From: Shewanella intestini
Lineage (GTDB): Bacteria; Pseudomonadota; Gammaproteobacteria; Enterobacterales; Shewanellaceae
Direction of reading: 5' to 3'
Assembly (NCBI RefSeq): GCF_018221465.1
Contig: NZ_JAAIKR010000002.1
Span: 1 to 64,000 of the forward strand
DNA length: 64,000 nucleotides
The notes under the pieces were generated by a model. The model ran no database searches, was not told the origin of the DNA, and saw only the letters and a program-made list of their open reading frames with translations. Below, one piece after another: positions 47,222 through 55,432 of the stretch. Each line of letters starts with the position of its first letter. Within the stretch, counting starts at the first letter, position 1. A program made the position numbers and the translations under genes.

Positions 47222-49861
47222 ATGAATCGATTTCTAATAGGGTACTGCACATGTAGTCTTTCGGCACTGTTATGGCCGATAATCTTACCATATCACTGGT
47301 GGGCGCTGTGGTTGGTCATTGGTGTTTTGACCTTATATAAAGCGCCATTTATCAGTGGGATAATGATGTCACTGATGTGGATAACCGTGGCATTTCATGG
47401 TCTTTACTCACATTCATTGCCTAACAATGACACCCAGCAAATAATTAAGGCTGAGATAGTATCACTAGTGAATCAAAACCGCGACTGGATTAGTGTGGAT
47501 GTAAAAAACCTAGCGCAAGTTGATGCAGGGTTATTGCAAGGTTATTACCGACTCAGTTGGCCAAAACCGCCACATGTTGAAGTCGGGCAACAATGGCAAC
47601 TGTCTATTAAAGTCAAGAGCATCAGTAACATTGCCAATCAAGGCGGCTTTAATCAACAGAAGTATTTCATCAATCGTCATATCATTTACCGAGGCAATGT
47701 TAAACAAGCATTGCTCATTAAGCCCAATACCTCAACATTAAACCGCTTTAAAAACCAATTATCCCAAGGTTTAACAGCCTTAGATAATGGTGATATTTTA
47801 CAAGCCCTGTTATTAGGGCAAAAACAACAGATTAGTCAAACCCGTTGGCAGCAACTACGTCAAACAGGCAGTGGCCATTTAATCGCCATATCGGGGTTGC
47901 ATTTGTCAGTTGTCTTTGGTGTATTTTATTTTTTACTGCAATTTTTATGTCAGTGGTGGTTAAGTCGCAGACATTGTCGTCATAGAAACAATATTAAGTA
48001 TTATTTTATTTATCGTGCTTGGGTGCTACTGGGGAGTTTAGCTTGTGCCTTTGCTTATGCTTATTTAGCGGGATTTTCGGTTGCGACGACGCGGGCAATG
48101 GTCATGCTCGCTTTGGTGGTCAGTTTTAGTTTACTAAAGCAGTATTCAACCCCCTGGGACCGTTTGTTATATGCCTTATTTGCGGTATTAGTTATTGACC
48201 CTTTTGCGATGTTAAGTAGTGGCTTTTATCTGTCATTTATCGCGTTAATGCTTATATTATTAACGATTGATTCACGTCAGAAAACCATGCAAAAGCAAGC
48301 TGAAAAAGTAGATTATCTAGCCTTGCAAGCAGCTAGTGCGCCAGTGTCAGTTGTTGAAAAATGTCGTCAGCAATTGTGTTTGTTGTGGTCAATTCAGTGG
48401 CGTTTAGGGCTGGGGTTGTCATTATTGCAAGCATTGTTATTTGGCTACATTTCGCCACATAGCATTTGGTTAAATCTATTATTTGTGCCGTGGTTTAGCA
48501 TAGTGGTGATCCCTGTCGCCATTTTAAGTTTATGTTTGTGGTCATTTATTTGGGCAAGTTTTTATTTTGCTCAATCGCTTGGTGTTTCAGTGGCAACGCA
48601 ATACATAAGTGCGCTATTTTTAGGTCATGAACCGTGGTTAACGCTGTGGTTGTTTACGCCAGCCAATATCAGTTTGCATCCTTTTAATGCGCTATTAACG
48701 GCATCATCCTCTTTACCATTTGCATTACTAACGTTACCTGAGCCGTTAATTGCCGCCGTTTTATTGTTTATTTTGCTGATCATCTTGCTAGCTGGGGCAG
48801 TGTGGTTTACTCGCCGCTCAGGGCATAATTGGTTTGCCACTTGGCCACGAAGACTAACAGGACTTAAACATGTATTTGTGACTACAGCTGCGCATATTAA
48901 GCAAAAGGGTGAAGCAAGTCAGCGGCATCATCATTACGACAGCCGCAGCACTCAAAAACGGATTTTTTCTTTGCTGGCCATCCCGGTTTTCATTGGCATT
49001 GCAATCAGCGTTATTGGGGGGAGTAATAAGGTTTATGACGCATTGACCAGTAAACAACTGAGTGAGAGTTGGCAAATGCATGTGTTAGATGTCGGCCAAG
49101 GAAGCGCGATCGTCATCAAGCAAAATGAACTGGCCATTTTGTATGATACCGGGGCCAAATACGGTGACGATTTTAGCTATGCCCAGCGGGTCATTTTACC
49201 GTTTTTACAAGCCAGAGGCATCAAGCACTTAAGCCATATTGTGATAAGCCACAACGACAACGATCATGCTGGCGGCTTAAAGGTGTTGGCGGATCATTTT
49301 CAGCAGGCAATAATAGTCACCGATATTAACAGTGTGTTAGCCGCATACCCGTTACGAAGCCGACCTTGTAAAGGGTTTGAGCGGTCAGATAATACCCTAA
49401 AGGTTGAGGCCGTCGGTTATGGTGGCAATTTTACTTCAGACAATAATCAATCTTGTGTGATGCTATTAAGCGATAACGTATCTAATGTGCTATTAACTGG
49501 CGATATAGAGCATGCGCGTGAACAACAATTAATCAGTGAGAATAAAATCGGCCATGTTGATATTGTGTTTGCGCCGCATCATGGCAGTGAAACCTCATCT
49601 AGCGAGTCGTTGTTAACCGAGCTCACACCGACGGTTGCACTATTTAATGCTGGCTTTGCTAATCAGTATGGTTTTCCCAAACAATCAGTGCTAAATCGCT
49701 ATCATCAACGTCATATTCAAACCTATGTGACCGGTACCGTCGGTCAAATTAGTGTTGATTTTAATCGCTTTGGTTACAATATCAGCACTTATCGTGGCCA
49801 ATTATCGCCTTTTTGGTATAACCGTTTGTTTAAGTTTGGTGAGAAAGTTAAAGCAGAGTAG
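47222..49861 (+). CDS. comEC: ComEC/Rec2 DNA-uptake channel protein
   Basis: An 879-residue inner-membrane protein that forms the channel for single-stranded DNA in natural transformation. I take the ATG at 47222 (MNRFLIGYCTCS); an upstream in-frame codon at 47093 would run across the divergent gene's start. An N-terminal periplasmic OB-like domain (about 75-190) is followed by the competence domain with QTGSGHLIAISGLHLSV, and then a metallo-beta-lactamase-like C-terminal domain (HVLDVGQGSAIVIKQ, HNDNDHAGG, FAPHHGS) with the metal motif HxxxDH intact. The order comEC-msbA-lpxK-ycaR is that of E. coli ycaI-msbA-lpxK-ycaR. Confidence 0.94.
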   Translation: MNRFLIGYCTCSLSALLWPIILPYHWWALWLVIGVLTLYKAPFISGIMMSLMWITVAFHGLYSHSLPNNDTQQIIKAEIVSLVNQNRDWISVDVKNLAQVDAGLLQGYYRLSWPKPPHVEVGQQWQLSIKVKSISNIANQGGFNQQKYFINRHIIYRGNVKQALLIKPNTSTLNRFKNQLSQGLTALDNGDILQALLLGQKQQISQTRWQQLRQTGSGHLIAISGLHLSVVFGVFYFLLQFLCQWWLSRRHCRHRNNIKYYFIYRAWVLLGSLACAFAYAYLAGFSVATTRAMVMLALVVSFSLLKQYSTPWDRLLYALFAVLVIDPFAMLSSGFYLSFIALMLILLTIDSRQKTMQKQAEKVDYLALQAASAPVSVVEKCRQQLCLLWSIQWRLGLGLSLLQALLFGYISPHSIWLNLLFVPWFSIVVIPVAILSLCLWSFIWASFYFAQSLGVSVATQYISALFLGHEPWLTLWLFTPANISLHPFNALLTASSSLPFALLTLPEPLIAAVLLFILLIILLAGAVWFTRRSGHNWFATWPRRLTGLKHVFVTTAAHIKQKGEASQRHHHYDSRSTQKRIFSLLAIPVFIGIAISVIGGSNKVYDALTSKQLSESWQMHVLDVGQGSAIVIKQNELAILYDTGAKYGDDFSYAQRVILPFLQARGIKHLSHIVISHNDNDHAGGLKVLADHFQQAIIVTDINSVLAAYPLRSRPCKGFERSDNTLKVEAVGYGGNFTSDNNQSCVMLLSDNVSNVLLTGDIEHAREQQLISENKIGHVDIVFAPHHGSETSSSESLLTELTPTVALFNAGFANQYGFPKQSVLNRYHQRHIQTYVTGTVGQISVDFNRFGYNISTYRGQLSPFWYNRLFKFGEKVKAE

Positions 49862-49897
49862 AATGTCGAGTATGTTTGTCATAAAAGTAAGTAATTC

Positions 49898-51706
49898 ATG
49901 TCGTCAGAACCGAAAAATGAAATGTGGGTCGTCTTTAAGCGTTTAATGACATACGTACTTCCCATGAAGTCGATGTTTATCTTTGCGGTACTTGGGTTAT
50001 TAACCTACGGTGCGGTCGATGCCAGCTTTATCGCGTTTATAAAGCCGTTTATTGATGAAGGGTTTGCCCAAAGTGCACCTACCGTTGCCGGTATTGATAT
50101 CGATATGCCTACCAGCAAAGGTTTTAGTGCCGATAATGACATTTTAATGATGGCACCTTTCGTGGTTATCTTTATGTTTTCATTACGCGGATTAGCCAAC
50201 TTCGTGTCGACATATTGTGTGTCTTATATCAGTGCGCGCTTGATCATGGACATGCGTCAACAAGTGTTTGAGCACTACCTTCGTCTGCCAGTAAGTTATA
50301 TTGACCGTGAAAATAGCGGTAACTTAATTTCCCGAGTGACATTTGATACAGAGCAAATTGCTCGGGCATCAGGCAGTGCTTTGATCTCCATTGTCCGCGA
50401 TAGCATGACGGTCATTGGCATGTTAGCGATTATGTTTTTTTATTCTTGGAAATTATCGTTATGTATATTGGTCATCGGTCCGTTAATGGGCGTGGTGATT
50501 AGTGTGGTCAGTAAACGATTCCGTAAAGTCTCAAAGCAAATTCAATCGGCTATGGGCGGCGTAACTGCCACGACAGAGCAAATGATCAAAGGCCATAAAA
50601 ATGTGTTGGCATTTGGTGGTCAAGAAACCGAAATCAAACGTTTTTATAAAGTTAACGATCATAACCGTTATCAAAATATGAAGCTGGCTGTGGCGCAATC
50701 GGTCAGCCAACCCGTCATTATGGTTATTGGCTCTTTTGCACTGGCGTTTGTGCTTTATGCTGCAAGCTGGGATAGCATGGCTGCTGATTTAACCGCGGGT
50801 ACTTTTGCTGCCATCTTAGGTGCAATGCTTGCGATGTTGCAGCCGATTAAAAACCTCACCCGAATTAACGCAGAATTTCAGCGCGGTATTGCTGCCTGTA
50901 CCACCGTATTTGAATTATTAGATACAAAACCTGAAAAAGATGAAGGCGACATTGAAGTAAAACGTGTTGATGGTTTATTACGTTTTGACAATGTGTCGTT
51001 TCGTTATCCTGAGCAAGAGTCGTGTGCGCTTAACGGCATTAATTTTGAAGTTAAGCCCGGAAAAACCACCGCGTTGGTTGGGCGTTCGGGTTCGGGAAAA
51101 TCAACGATTGCCAGTTTAGTGACCCGTTTTTATGGCGATCTTGAAGGCGGTGACATTAGTATTGATAGCACCAGTATTTATGATTACAAACTCAAGTCAT
51201 TACGTAACCAAGTGGCGCTAGTGTCTCAACAGGTGACTTTATTTAATGACACCATTGCCAATAACATTGCTTATGCTTACCCAGGTGAAGTGACTCGCGA
51301 ACAAATTATGGAAGCTGCGACCTTAGCCCATGCCATGGAATTCATTGATACCTTGCCATTAGGACTTGATACCGAAGTGGGCGAAAATGGCGTGTTACTT
51401 TCAGGCGGTCAGCGCCAACGTATTGCTATTGCGCGTGCCATGCTGCGCGATGCTCCGATTTTGATTTTAGATGAAGCAACTTCAGCTTTAGATACTGAGT
51501 CAGAAAAAGCCATTCAACAAGGCTTAGATAACCTAAGACAAAATAGAACCTCCATTGTTATTGCTCATCGTTTATCGACGATTGAAAGCGCCGATGAAAT
51601 TTTGGTGGTTGATCAAGGCGAAATCAAAGAGCGTGGCAACCATGCGCAATTGCTTGAGCAAAAAGGCATGTATGCCAACCTTTATCAAATGCAGTTTGGT
51701 GAATAA
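49898..51706 (+). CDS. msbA: Lipid A flippase MsbA
   Basis: A 602-residue homodimeric ABC exporter that flips lipid A-core across the inner membrane. Six transmembrane helices fill residues about 25-320, then the ATPase follows: Walker A GRSGSGKST, signature LLSGGQRQR, Walker B ILILDEATSALD, and switch His in VIAHRLSTIE. It is essential in related organisms. The stop overlaps the lpxK start (TAATG), so lipid A flipping and the Kdo-acceptor kinase are co-translated. Confidence 0.97.
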   Translation: MSSEPKNEMWVVFKRLMTYVLPMKSMFIFAVLGLLTYGAVDASFIAFIKPFIDEGFAQSAPTVAGIDIDMPTSKGFSADNDILMMAPFVVIFMFSLRGLANFVSTYCVSYISARLIMDMRQQVFEHYLRLPVSYIDRENSGNLISRVTFDTEQIARASGSALISIVRDSMTVIGMLAIMFFYSWKLSLCILVIGPLMGVVISVVSKRFRKVSKQIQSAMGGVTATTEQMIKGHKNVLAFGGQETEIKRFYKVNDHNRYQNMKLAVAQSVSQPVIMVIGSFALAFVLYAASWDSMAADLTAGTFAAILGAMLAMLQPIKNLTRINAEFQRGIAACTTVFELLDTKPEKDEGDIEVKRVDGLLRFDNVSFRYPEQESCALNGINFEVKPGKTTALVGRSGSGKSTIASLVTRFYGDLEGGDISIDSTSIYDYKLKSLRNQVALVSQQVTLFNDTIANNIAYAYPGEVTREQIMEAATLAHAMEFIDTLPLGLDTEVGENGVLLSGGQRQRIAIARAMLRDAPILILDEATSALDTESEKAIQQGLDNLRQNRTSIVIAHRLSTIESADEILVVDQGEIKERGNHAQLLEQKGMYANLYQMQFGE

Positions 51707-52713
51707 TGCAGCATTGGGTGAATAAAATTTGGTATCAAGGTCATGGGGCTAAATGGTTTTTGTTGCCGTTTTCAGCATTGTTTGTGCTAGTTAGCGGATT
51801 GCGCAAAGCCTTATATGCCATTGGAGTAAAAAAGCCAACTCAATTGCCTGTACCAGTGATTGTCGTGGGGAATATAACCGCTGGTGGCAGTGGTAAAACC
51901 CCAACGGTAATTTATTTAATTGAATTACTGCGTCAACACGGTTATCAACCCGGCGTTATTAGCCGCGGTTATGGTGGCAGCGCGCAAGGTATCACCACGG
52001 TGACACCTAAGAGCTTAGCTGCAGATGTTGGTGATGAACCTGCATTAATTGTTAGCCGCACTCAAGTGCCGATGGTTGTTGGCGCAAAACGTGCTGATGC
52101 GGCAAAACAATTATTAGCGCAGTTTAATGTTAATGTGATTATTAGCGACGATGGCCTACAACATTATGCGCTAGGGCGTGACATTGAAATCGCCTTAGTA
52201 GATGGCCAGCGCCGTTATGGTAATCAGTGGTTAATCCCTGCTGGGCCATTACGTGAAAGTGTTTCTCGATTGAAAACCATTGACTGGATAATTAATAATG
52301 GCGGACCGGCCCAATCAAATGAGATTTTGATGAGCTTAACGCCAATGCCGCCCGTTGCTCTGTGTGCTGATGTTCAGTCACCTTTTGATAAACAACAACC
52401 TGTGACAGCTATCGCAGGCATTGGTAACCCGCAGCGCTTTTTTGACAGTTTGCCTGCTTTGGGATTTACCTTAAACCAGATTCAAGCGTTTGATGATCAT
52501 CAAGCTTTTGACGAAGCAACCCTAAATAACTTAGCGGCAAACACACCACTATTAATGACCGAAAAAGATGCGGTTAAATGTCGCGCTTTTGCTAAGCAAC
52601 ACTGGTGGTATTTACCGGTAAATGCAAAACTGACTACAGAGTTTGATCATGCATTATTGAACCGCGTACAAAAAGTGGCGAGTTCAAAACAAGGACTAAC
52701 TAAGGAATCTTAA
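51706..52713 (+). CDS. lpxK: Tetraacyldisaccharide 4'-kinase
   Basis: A 335-residue inner-membrane kinase that adds the 4'-phosphate to the lipid A disaccharide (DS-1-P to lipid IVA). A membrane-associated N-terminal helix (about 17-35) precedes the P-loop NITAGGSGKT (near 55-64), and VISRGYGG, SDDGLQHYALGRDIEI and TEKDAVKC are family motifs. Start overlaps the msbA stop by one base, and ycaR begins directly after the stop codon. Confidence 0.97.
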   Translation: MQHWVNKIWYQGHGAKWFLLPFSALFVLVSGLRKALYAIGVKKPTQLPVPVIVVGNITAGGSGKTPTVIYLIELLRQHGYQPGVISRGYGGSAQGITTVTPKSLAADVGDEPALIVSRTQVPMVVGAKRADAAKQLLAQFNVNVIISDDGLQHYALGRDIEIALVDGQRRYGNQWLIPAGPLRESVSRLKTIDWIINNGGPAQSNEILMSLTPMPPVALCADVQSPFDKQQPVTAIAGIGNPQRFFDSLPALGFTLNQIQAFDDHQAFDEATLNNLAANTPLLMTEKDAVKCRAFAKQHWWYLPVNAKLTTEFDHALLNRVQKVASSKQGLTKES

Positions 52714-52887
52714 ATGGCTTTTGATAAAAAATTACTTGAAATTGTGGCTTGTCCTGTGTGCAAAGGAAAGTTGGAATATGATAAAGAAAACGACCAACTG
52801 ATTTGTAAAGCCGACAAACTTGCTTACCCTATAACCGAAGGTATTCCGGTGTTACTAGAAAATCGAGCTTTGCCGCTTGAGTCATAA
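52714..52887 (+). CDS. ycaR: YcaR, Trm112/UPF0434-family protein
   Basis: A 57-residue protein, too short for a 60-residue threshold. It starts [20 protein letters not shown] with CPVC at residues 13-16 and continues [20 protein letters not shown], the hallmark of the Trm112-like UPF0434 family. The ATG begins immediately after the lpxK stop (TAAATG), with AAGGAA as ribosome-binding site. In E. coli ycaR lies between lpxK and kdsB; here kdsB does not follow. Function in bacteria is unclear; eukaryotic and archaeal Trm112 activates methyltransferases. Confidence 0.95.
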   Translation: MAFDKKLLEIVACPVCKGKLEYDKENDQLICKADKLAYPITEGIPVLLENRALPLES

Positions 52888-52942
52888 TTAGACGCGCAGC
52901 AGTGCTGCGAGCAATAAATGCTCGTCAGTTAGCTCGCCGATT

Positions 52943-52970
52943 AAAAACGTCACTTTGAGTGACGTTTTTT
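52943..52970 (+). terminator. Terminator of the comEC-msbA-lpxK-ycaR run
   Basis: AAAAACGTCACT-TTG-AGTGACGTTTTTT: an 8-base-pair core stem with T-run, 56 bases past ycaR. Confidence 0.93.
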
Positions 52971-53179
52971 GTTTTCAGCCTTTATCATTGACTTTGGTAA
53001 TTGTTAGATGACATTCGTGCTAAAGATTCAACACTGTTGTGTTTAGTTCACGTTTTTTGGTTGATATTTATATTACCGTATCGCCCATTAACCACGACTC
53101 TCAATTAAACTCATATTGCTGTATGTTTGAAAGGGGTGGTTAGACAGTGAATGAGATGGAATGAGAAAGAGGGGGTAGG

Positions 53180-53848
53180 TTGATATCAAAATTACCTAAT
53201 TGGGTCGAAGTCGGCGCATTTGTATTGGCATTAGTGGCAGGGTTTATCAACGCGATTGGTTTACTTGGTTTTGAGCATCAATCAGTGTCACATTTATCTG
53301 GCACGGCATCATTGCTAGGTGCGAGCCTCTTCAGTCATTCCTTTGCTCATACACTGCATCTACTTGGGGTGGTGTTAGCGTTTTTAGCTGGCGCATCATT
53401 TGCGGGATTTTTATTGCATGGCACCCGCTTAAAATTAGGCCGTCATTACGATACCGCTTTATTTATTGAAGCACTGCTGCTGGTGATCTCATTTGTTTTT
53501 TTATCTGACGGGTCTTTTTATGGGCAATTTTTTGCCTCTGCAGCTTGTGGATTGCAAAATTCACTAGCCAGTACCTACAGTGGTGCTGTGGTGCGAACTA
53601 CCCATTTGACCGGTATCTTTACCGATCTTGGCATTATGATAGGTTCTGTATTAAGAGGGGAAAGATTAGATAAACGCAAAGCTAAATTGTTTATGTTGAT
53701 TATTGTTGGCTTTATCTTTGGCGGCACCGTAGGGGCGTTTTGTTATAGCTTATTTCAATTTACGGCTTTATTGTTACCGGCGAGTATTTGTTTAATAGTG
53801 GCGCTAATTTATCGGCTGTATTTTAAATATCATCCGCTGCAGTGCTAA
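53180..53848 (+). CDS. DUF1275 (YoaK-type) membrane protein
   Basis: A 222-residue polytopic inner-membrane protein with about six hydrophobic segments. FVLALVAGFINAIGLLGF near the start, then SHLSGTASLLG and CGLQNSLASTYSGAVVRTTHLTGIFTDLG are DUF1275 hallmarks. The start is TTG at 53180, six bases after GAGGG; no ATG is available without a stop. Function is unknown, a transporter is often suggested. It replaces kdsB after ycaR, behind its own terminator. Confidence 0.85.
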   Translation: MISKLPNWVEVGAFVLALVAGFINAIGLLGFEHQSVSHLSGTASLLGASLFSHSFAHTLHLLGVVLAFLAGASFAGFLLHGTRLKLGRHYDTALFIEALLLVISFVFLSDGSFYGQFFASAACGLQNSLASTYSGAVVRTTHLTGIFTDLGIMIGSVLRGERLDKRKAKLFMLIIVGFIFGGTVGAFCYSLFQFTALLLPASICLIVALIYRLYFKYHPLQC

Positions 53849-54045
53849 GCATCTTGTGCATTTGCTTTAACAATGCCTTTATCCATATTTAGGCTAAAGG
53901 CGCGGGTTAGTGGGGGACGTTAGCGATTTTGCCCGTGACTGACTATCAACTAAGCATTAACTAAGCTGTTAATATCACAATCAAATGACCTACCCACGTA
54001 ACAATTTTAGATAACGGTGTATTGCATTCATCACTAATATTAAAA
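53849..54045. other. Short gene-free stretch after the DUF1275 gene
   Basis: Together with the terminator to its right this makes a 361-base gene-free gap. A 7-base-pair hairpin GCCTTTA/TAAAGGC (53875-53901) follows the DUF1275 stop, without a T-run. Nothing else is evident. Confidence 0.4.
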
Positions 54046-54081
54046 AGCCCAGCGCAGTGGTTTTATCCATTACACTAGGCT
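54046..54081 (-). terminator. Terminator of the metallo-beta-lactamase-fold gene
   Basis: A 15-base-pair stem (54046-54060 with 54067-54081) whose mismatches are all of the G-U type, followed on the minus strand by TTTTTA. It lies about 130 bases downstream of the gene. Confidence 0.75.
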
Positions 54082-54209
54082 TCATGTTAGCGAGCAAACC
54101 GTTATCAAAGTTGGTTAATATCAGTTTGTTCAAATCAATTTATCGATATTAAGCAAGAGAGTGTTGGTTGCATTATCAATATGATGTTTAACTATTTTTG
54201 CTTATTAGT

Positions 54210-55199
54210 CTATTTGCTTAGGTCTTGGTACAGGGTATCAATCCATTTCTTTTCAGTAATAAAACGCCATCCCCAATCTTTGTATTGCTGTGGTACGCCT
54301 GCTGCGTGTATTTCTTCTAAAGATTTGTTTTGCGCTAATTGTTGCTGCATCCAATTTATGTTGTCATCCAACATATGCTTGAAGGCTCTGAGCTCTGACT
54401 TTGTTGCTAAATCGCCATGTCCGGGAATGATTTTTATATCGTCAGCTAACGTGTGTAAAATTGTGTCTATGTTATCACGATAGCCAATAACGGAGCCGCC
54501 ACCTTTTAGATCCACATACGGGAAACGATCTTTAAAGTATAAATCGCCCATATGAATCACATTACTGTCTTGCCAATGAACCACACTGTCGCCGTCTGTG
54601 TGACCTGGACCTAAATGAATAACGTGTAGGGTGTCATTATTAAAGCGGATATTAATACTGTCGCCATAGGTAATAACGGGTAATGCCTGTTTGGGTATAT
54701 CACTGTTGGCACTGAGCCTTTTCAATACATTATGGTGAGCCAAAATGGTACCAGCATGACCGAAATGGCTATTACCACCCGTGTGATCGCCATGATAATG
54801 AGTGTTAACAACATATTTAGGTTTGCTGCTTGTGGTACCCGCATTGGGTGATTGCTGATGAACCGCATCCAGTTGAGCTGAAATTTTATCGGCTAATGGC
54901 GCAAATTGGTCGTCAATAATTAACACCCCATCTTCACCTGATGACACGCCTATATTGCCGCCAGAACCGGTAAATAAATACACATTATCAGTGAGCTTTT
55001 GCGAGGTGATTTTTACCCCTTTAAAGCGGTCATCATCAGCGATAGCATTCGTTGCCATCACACTCACAGCTATAGAAGATAGGATGAGTGACTGCTTTAA
55101 AAATGAGCTTAATTGAAAAGGATGATGTTGGGTAGGCAAAGTGTTGACCACGGCCGTACTTTTGTTAGTCAAAGCTTGTAACTGTGTAAGAAAAGACAT
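54210..55199 (-). CDS. Exported metallo-beta-lactamase-fold hydrolase
   Basis: A 329-residue periplasmic enzyme of the metallo-beta-lactamase superfamily. The metal motif HYHGDH lies near residue 133, the second His in HLGPGHTDGDSVVHW, and the GDLYF and PGHGD segments provide the Asp and third His. AGGAGTAAC precedes the ATG, so the start is firm, yet the signal peptide is unusual: about 33 polar residues come before the hydrophobic core that ends VMATNAIA. The family includes quinoprotein-relay (SoxH-like) proteins and B-class-like enzymes; I see no basis to call it a beta-lactamase. Confidence 0.83.
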   Translation of the reverse strand: MSFLTQLQALTNKSTAVVNTLPTQHHPFQLSSFLKQSLILSSIAVSVMATNAIADDDRFKGVKITSQKLTDNVYLFTGSGGNIGVSSGEDGVLIIDDQFAPLADKISAQLDAVHQQSPNAGTTSSKPKYVVNTHYHGDHTGGNSHFGHAGTILAHHNVLKRLSANSDIPKQALPVITYGDSINIRFNNDTLHVIHLGPGHTDGDSVVHWQDSNVIHMGDLYFKDRFPYVDLKGGGSVIGYRDNIDTILHTLADDIKIIPGHGDLATKSELRAFKHMLDDNINWMQQQLAQNKSLEEIHAAGVPQQYKDWGWRFITEKKWIDTLYQDLSK

Positions 55200-55352
55200 T
55201 GTTACTCCTGTAAACCGTTATGTAATTTAAGCCTGTAGCACAGCGAATATTGTTCATACTTATTTGTGAAAGTATGAGTTAATCGCGTTTAAAAACGATG
55301 CCAGCAAGCAGTTAAGTGCTCACTATTACGGACTTAAATGATTAAACGATCA

Positions 55353-55370
55353 CAAGCGCTATGGCGCTTG
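55353..55370. terminator. Hairpin downstream of the RND operon
   Basis: CAAGCGC-TATG-GCGCTTG, a 7-base-pair stem about 63 bases past the last RND gene on the minus strand, lacking a T-run. A second small stem, GGTAAC-N6-GTTACC, lies at 55396-55413. Either may end the operon. Confidence 0.4.
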
Positions 55371-55432
55371 CAACCGACTCCATGTCAATACAACCGGTAA
55401 CACAGTGGTTACCTTTGACGGCCTAAACTAGG

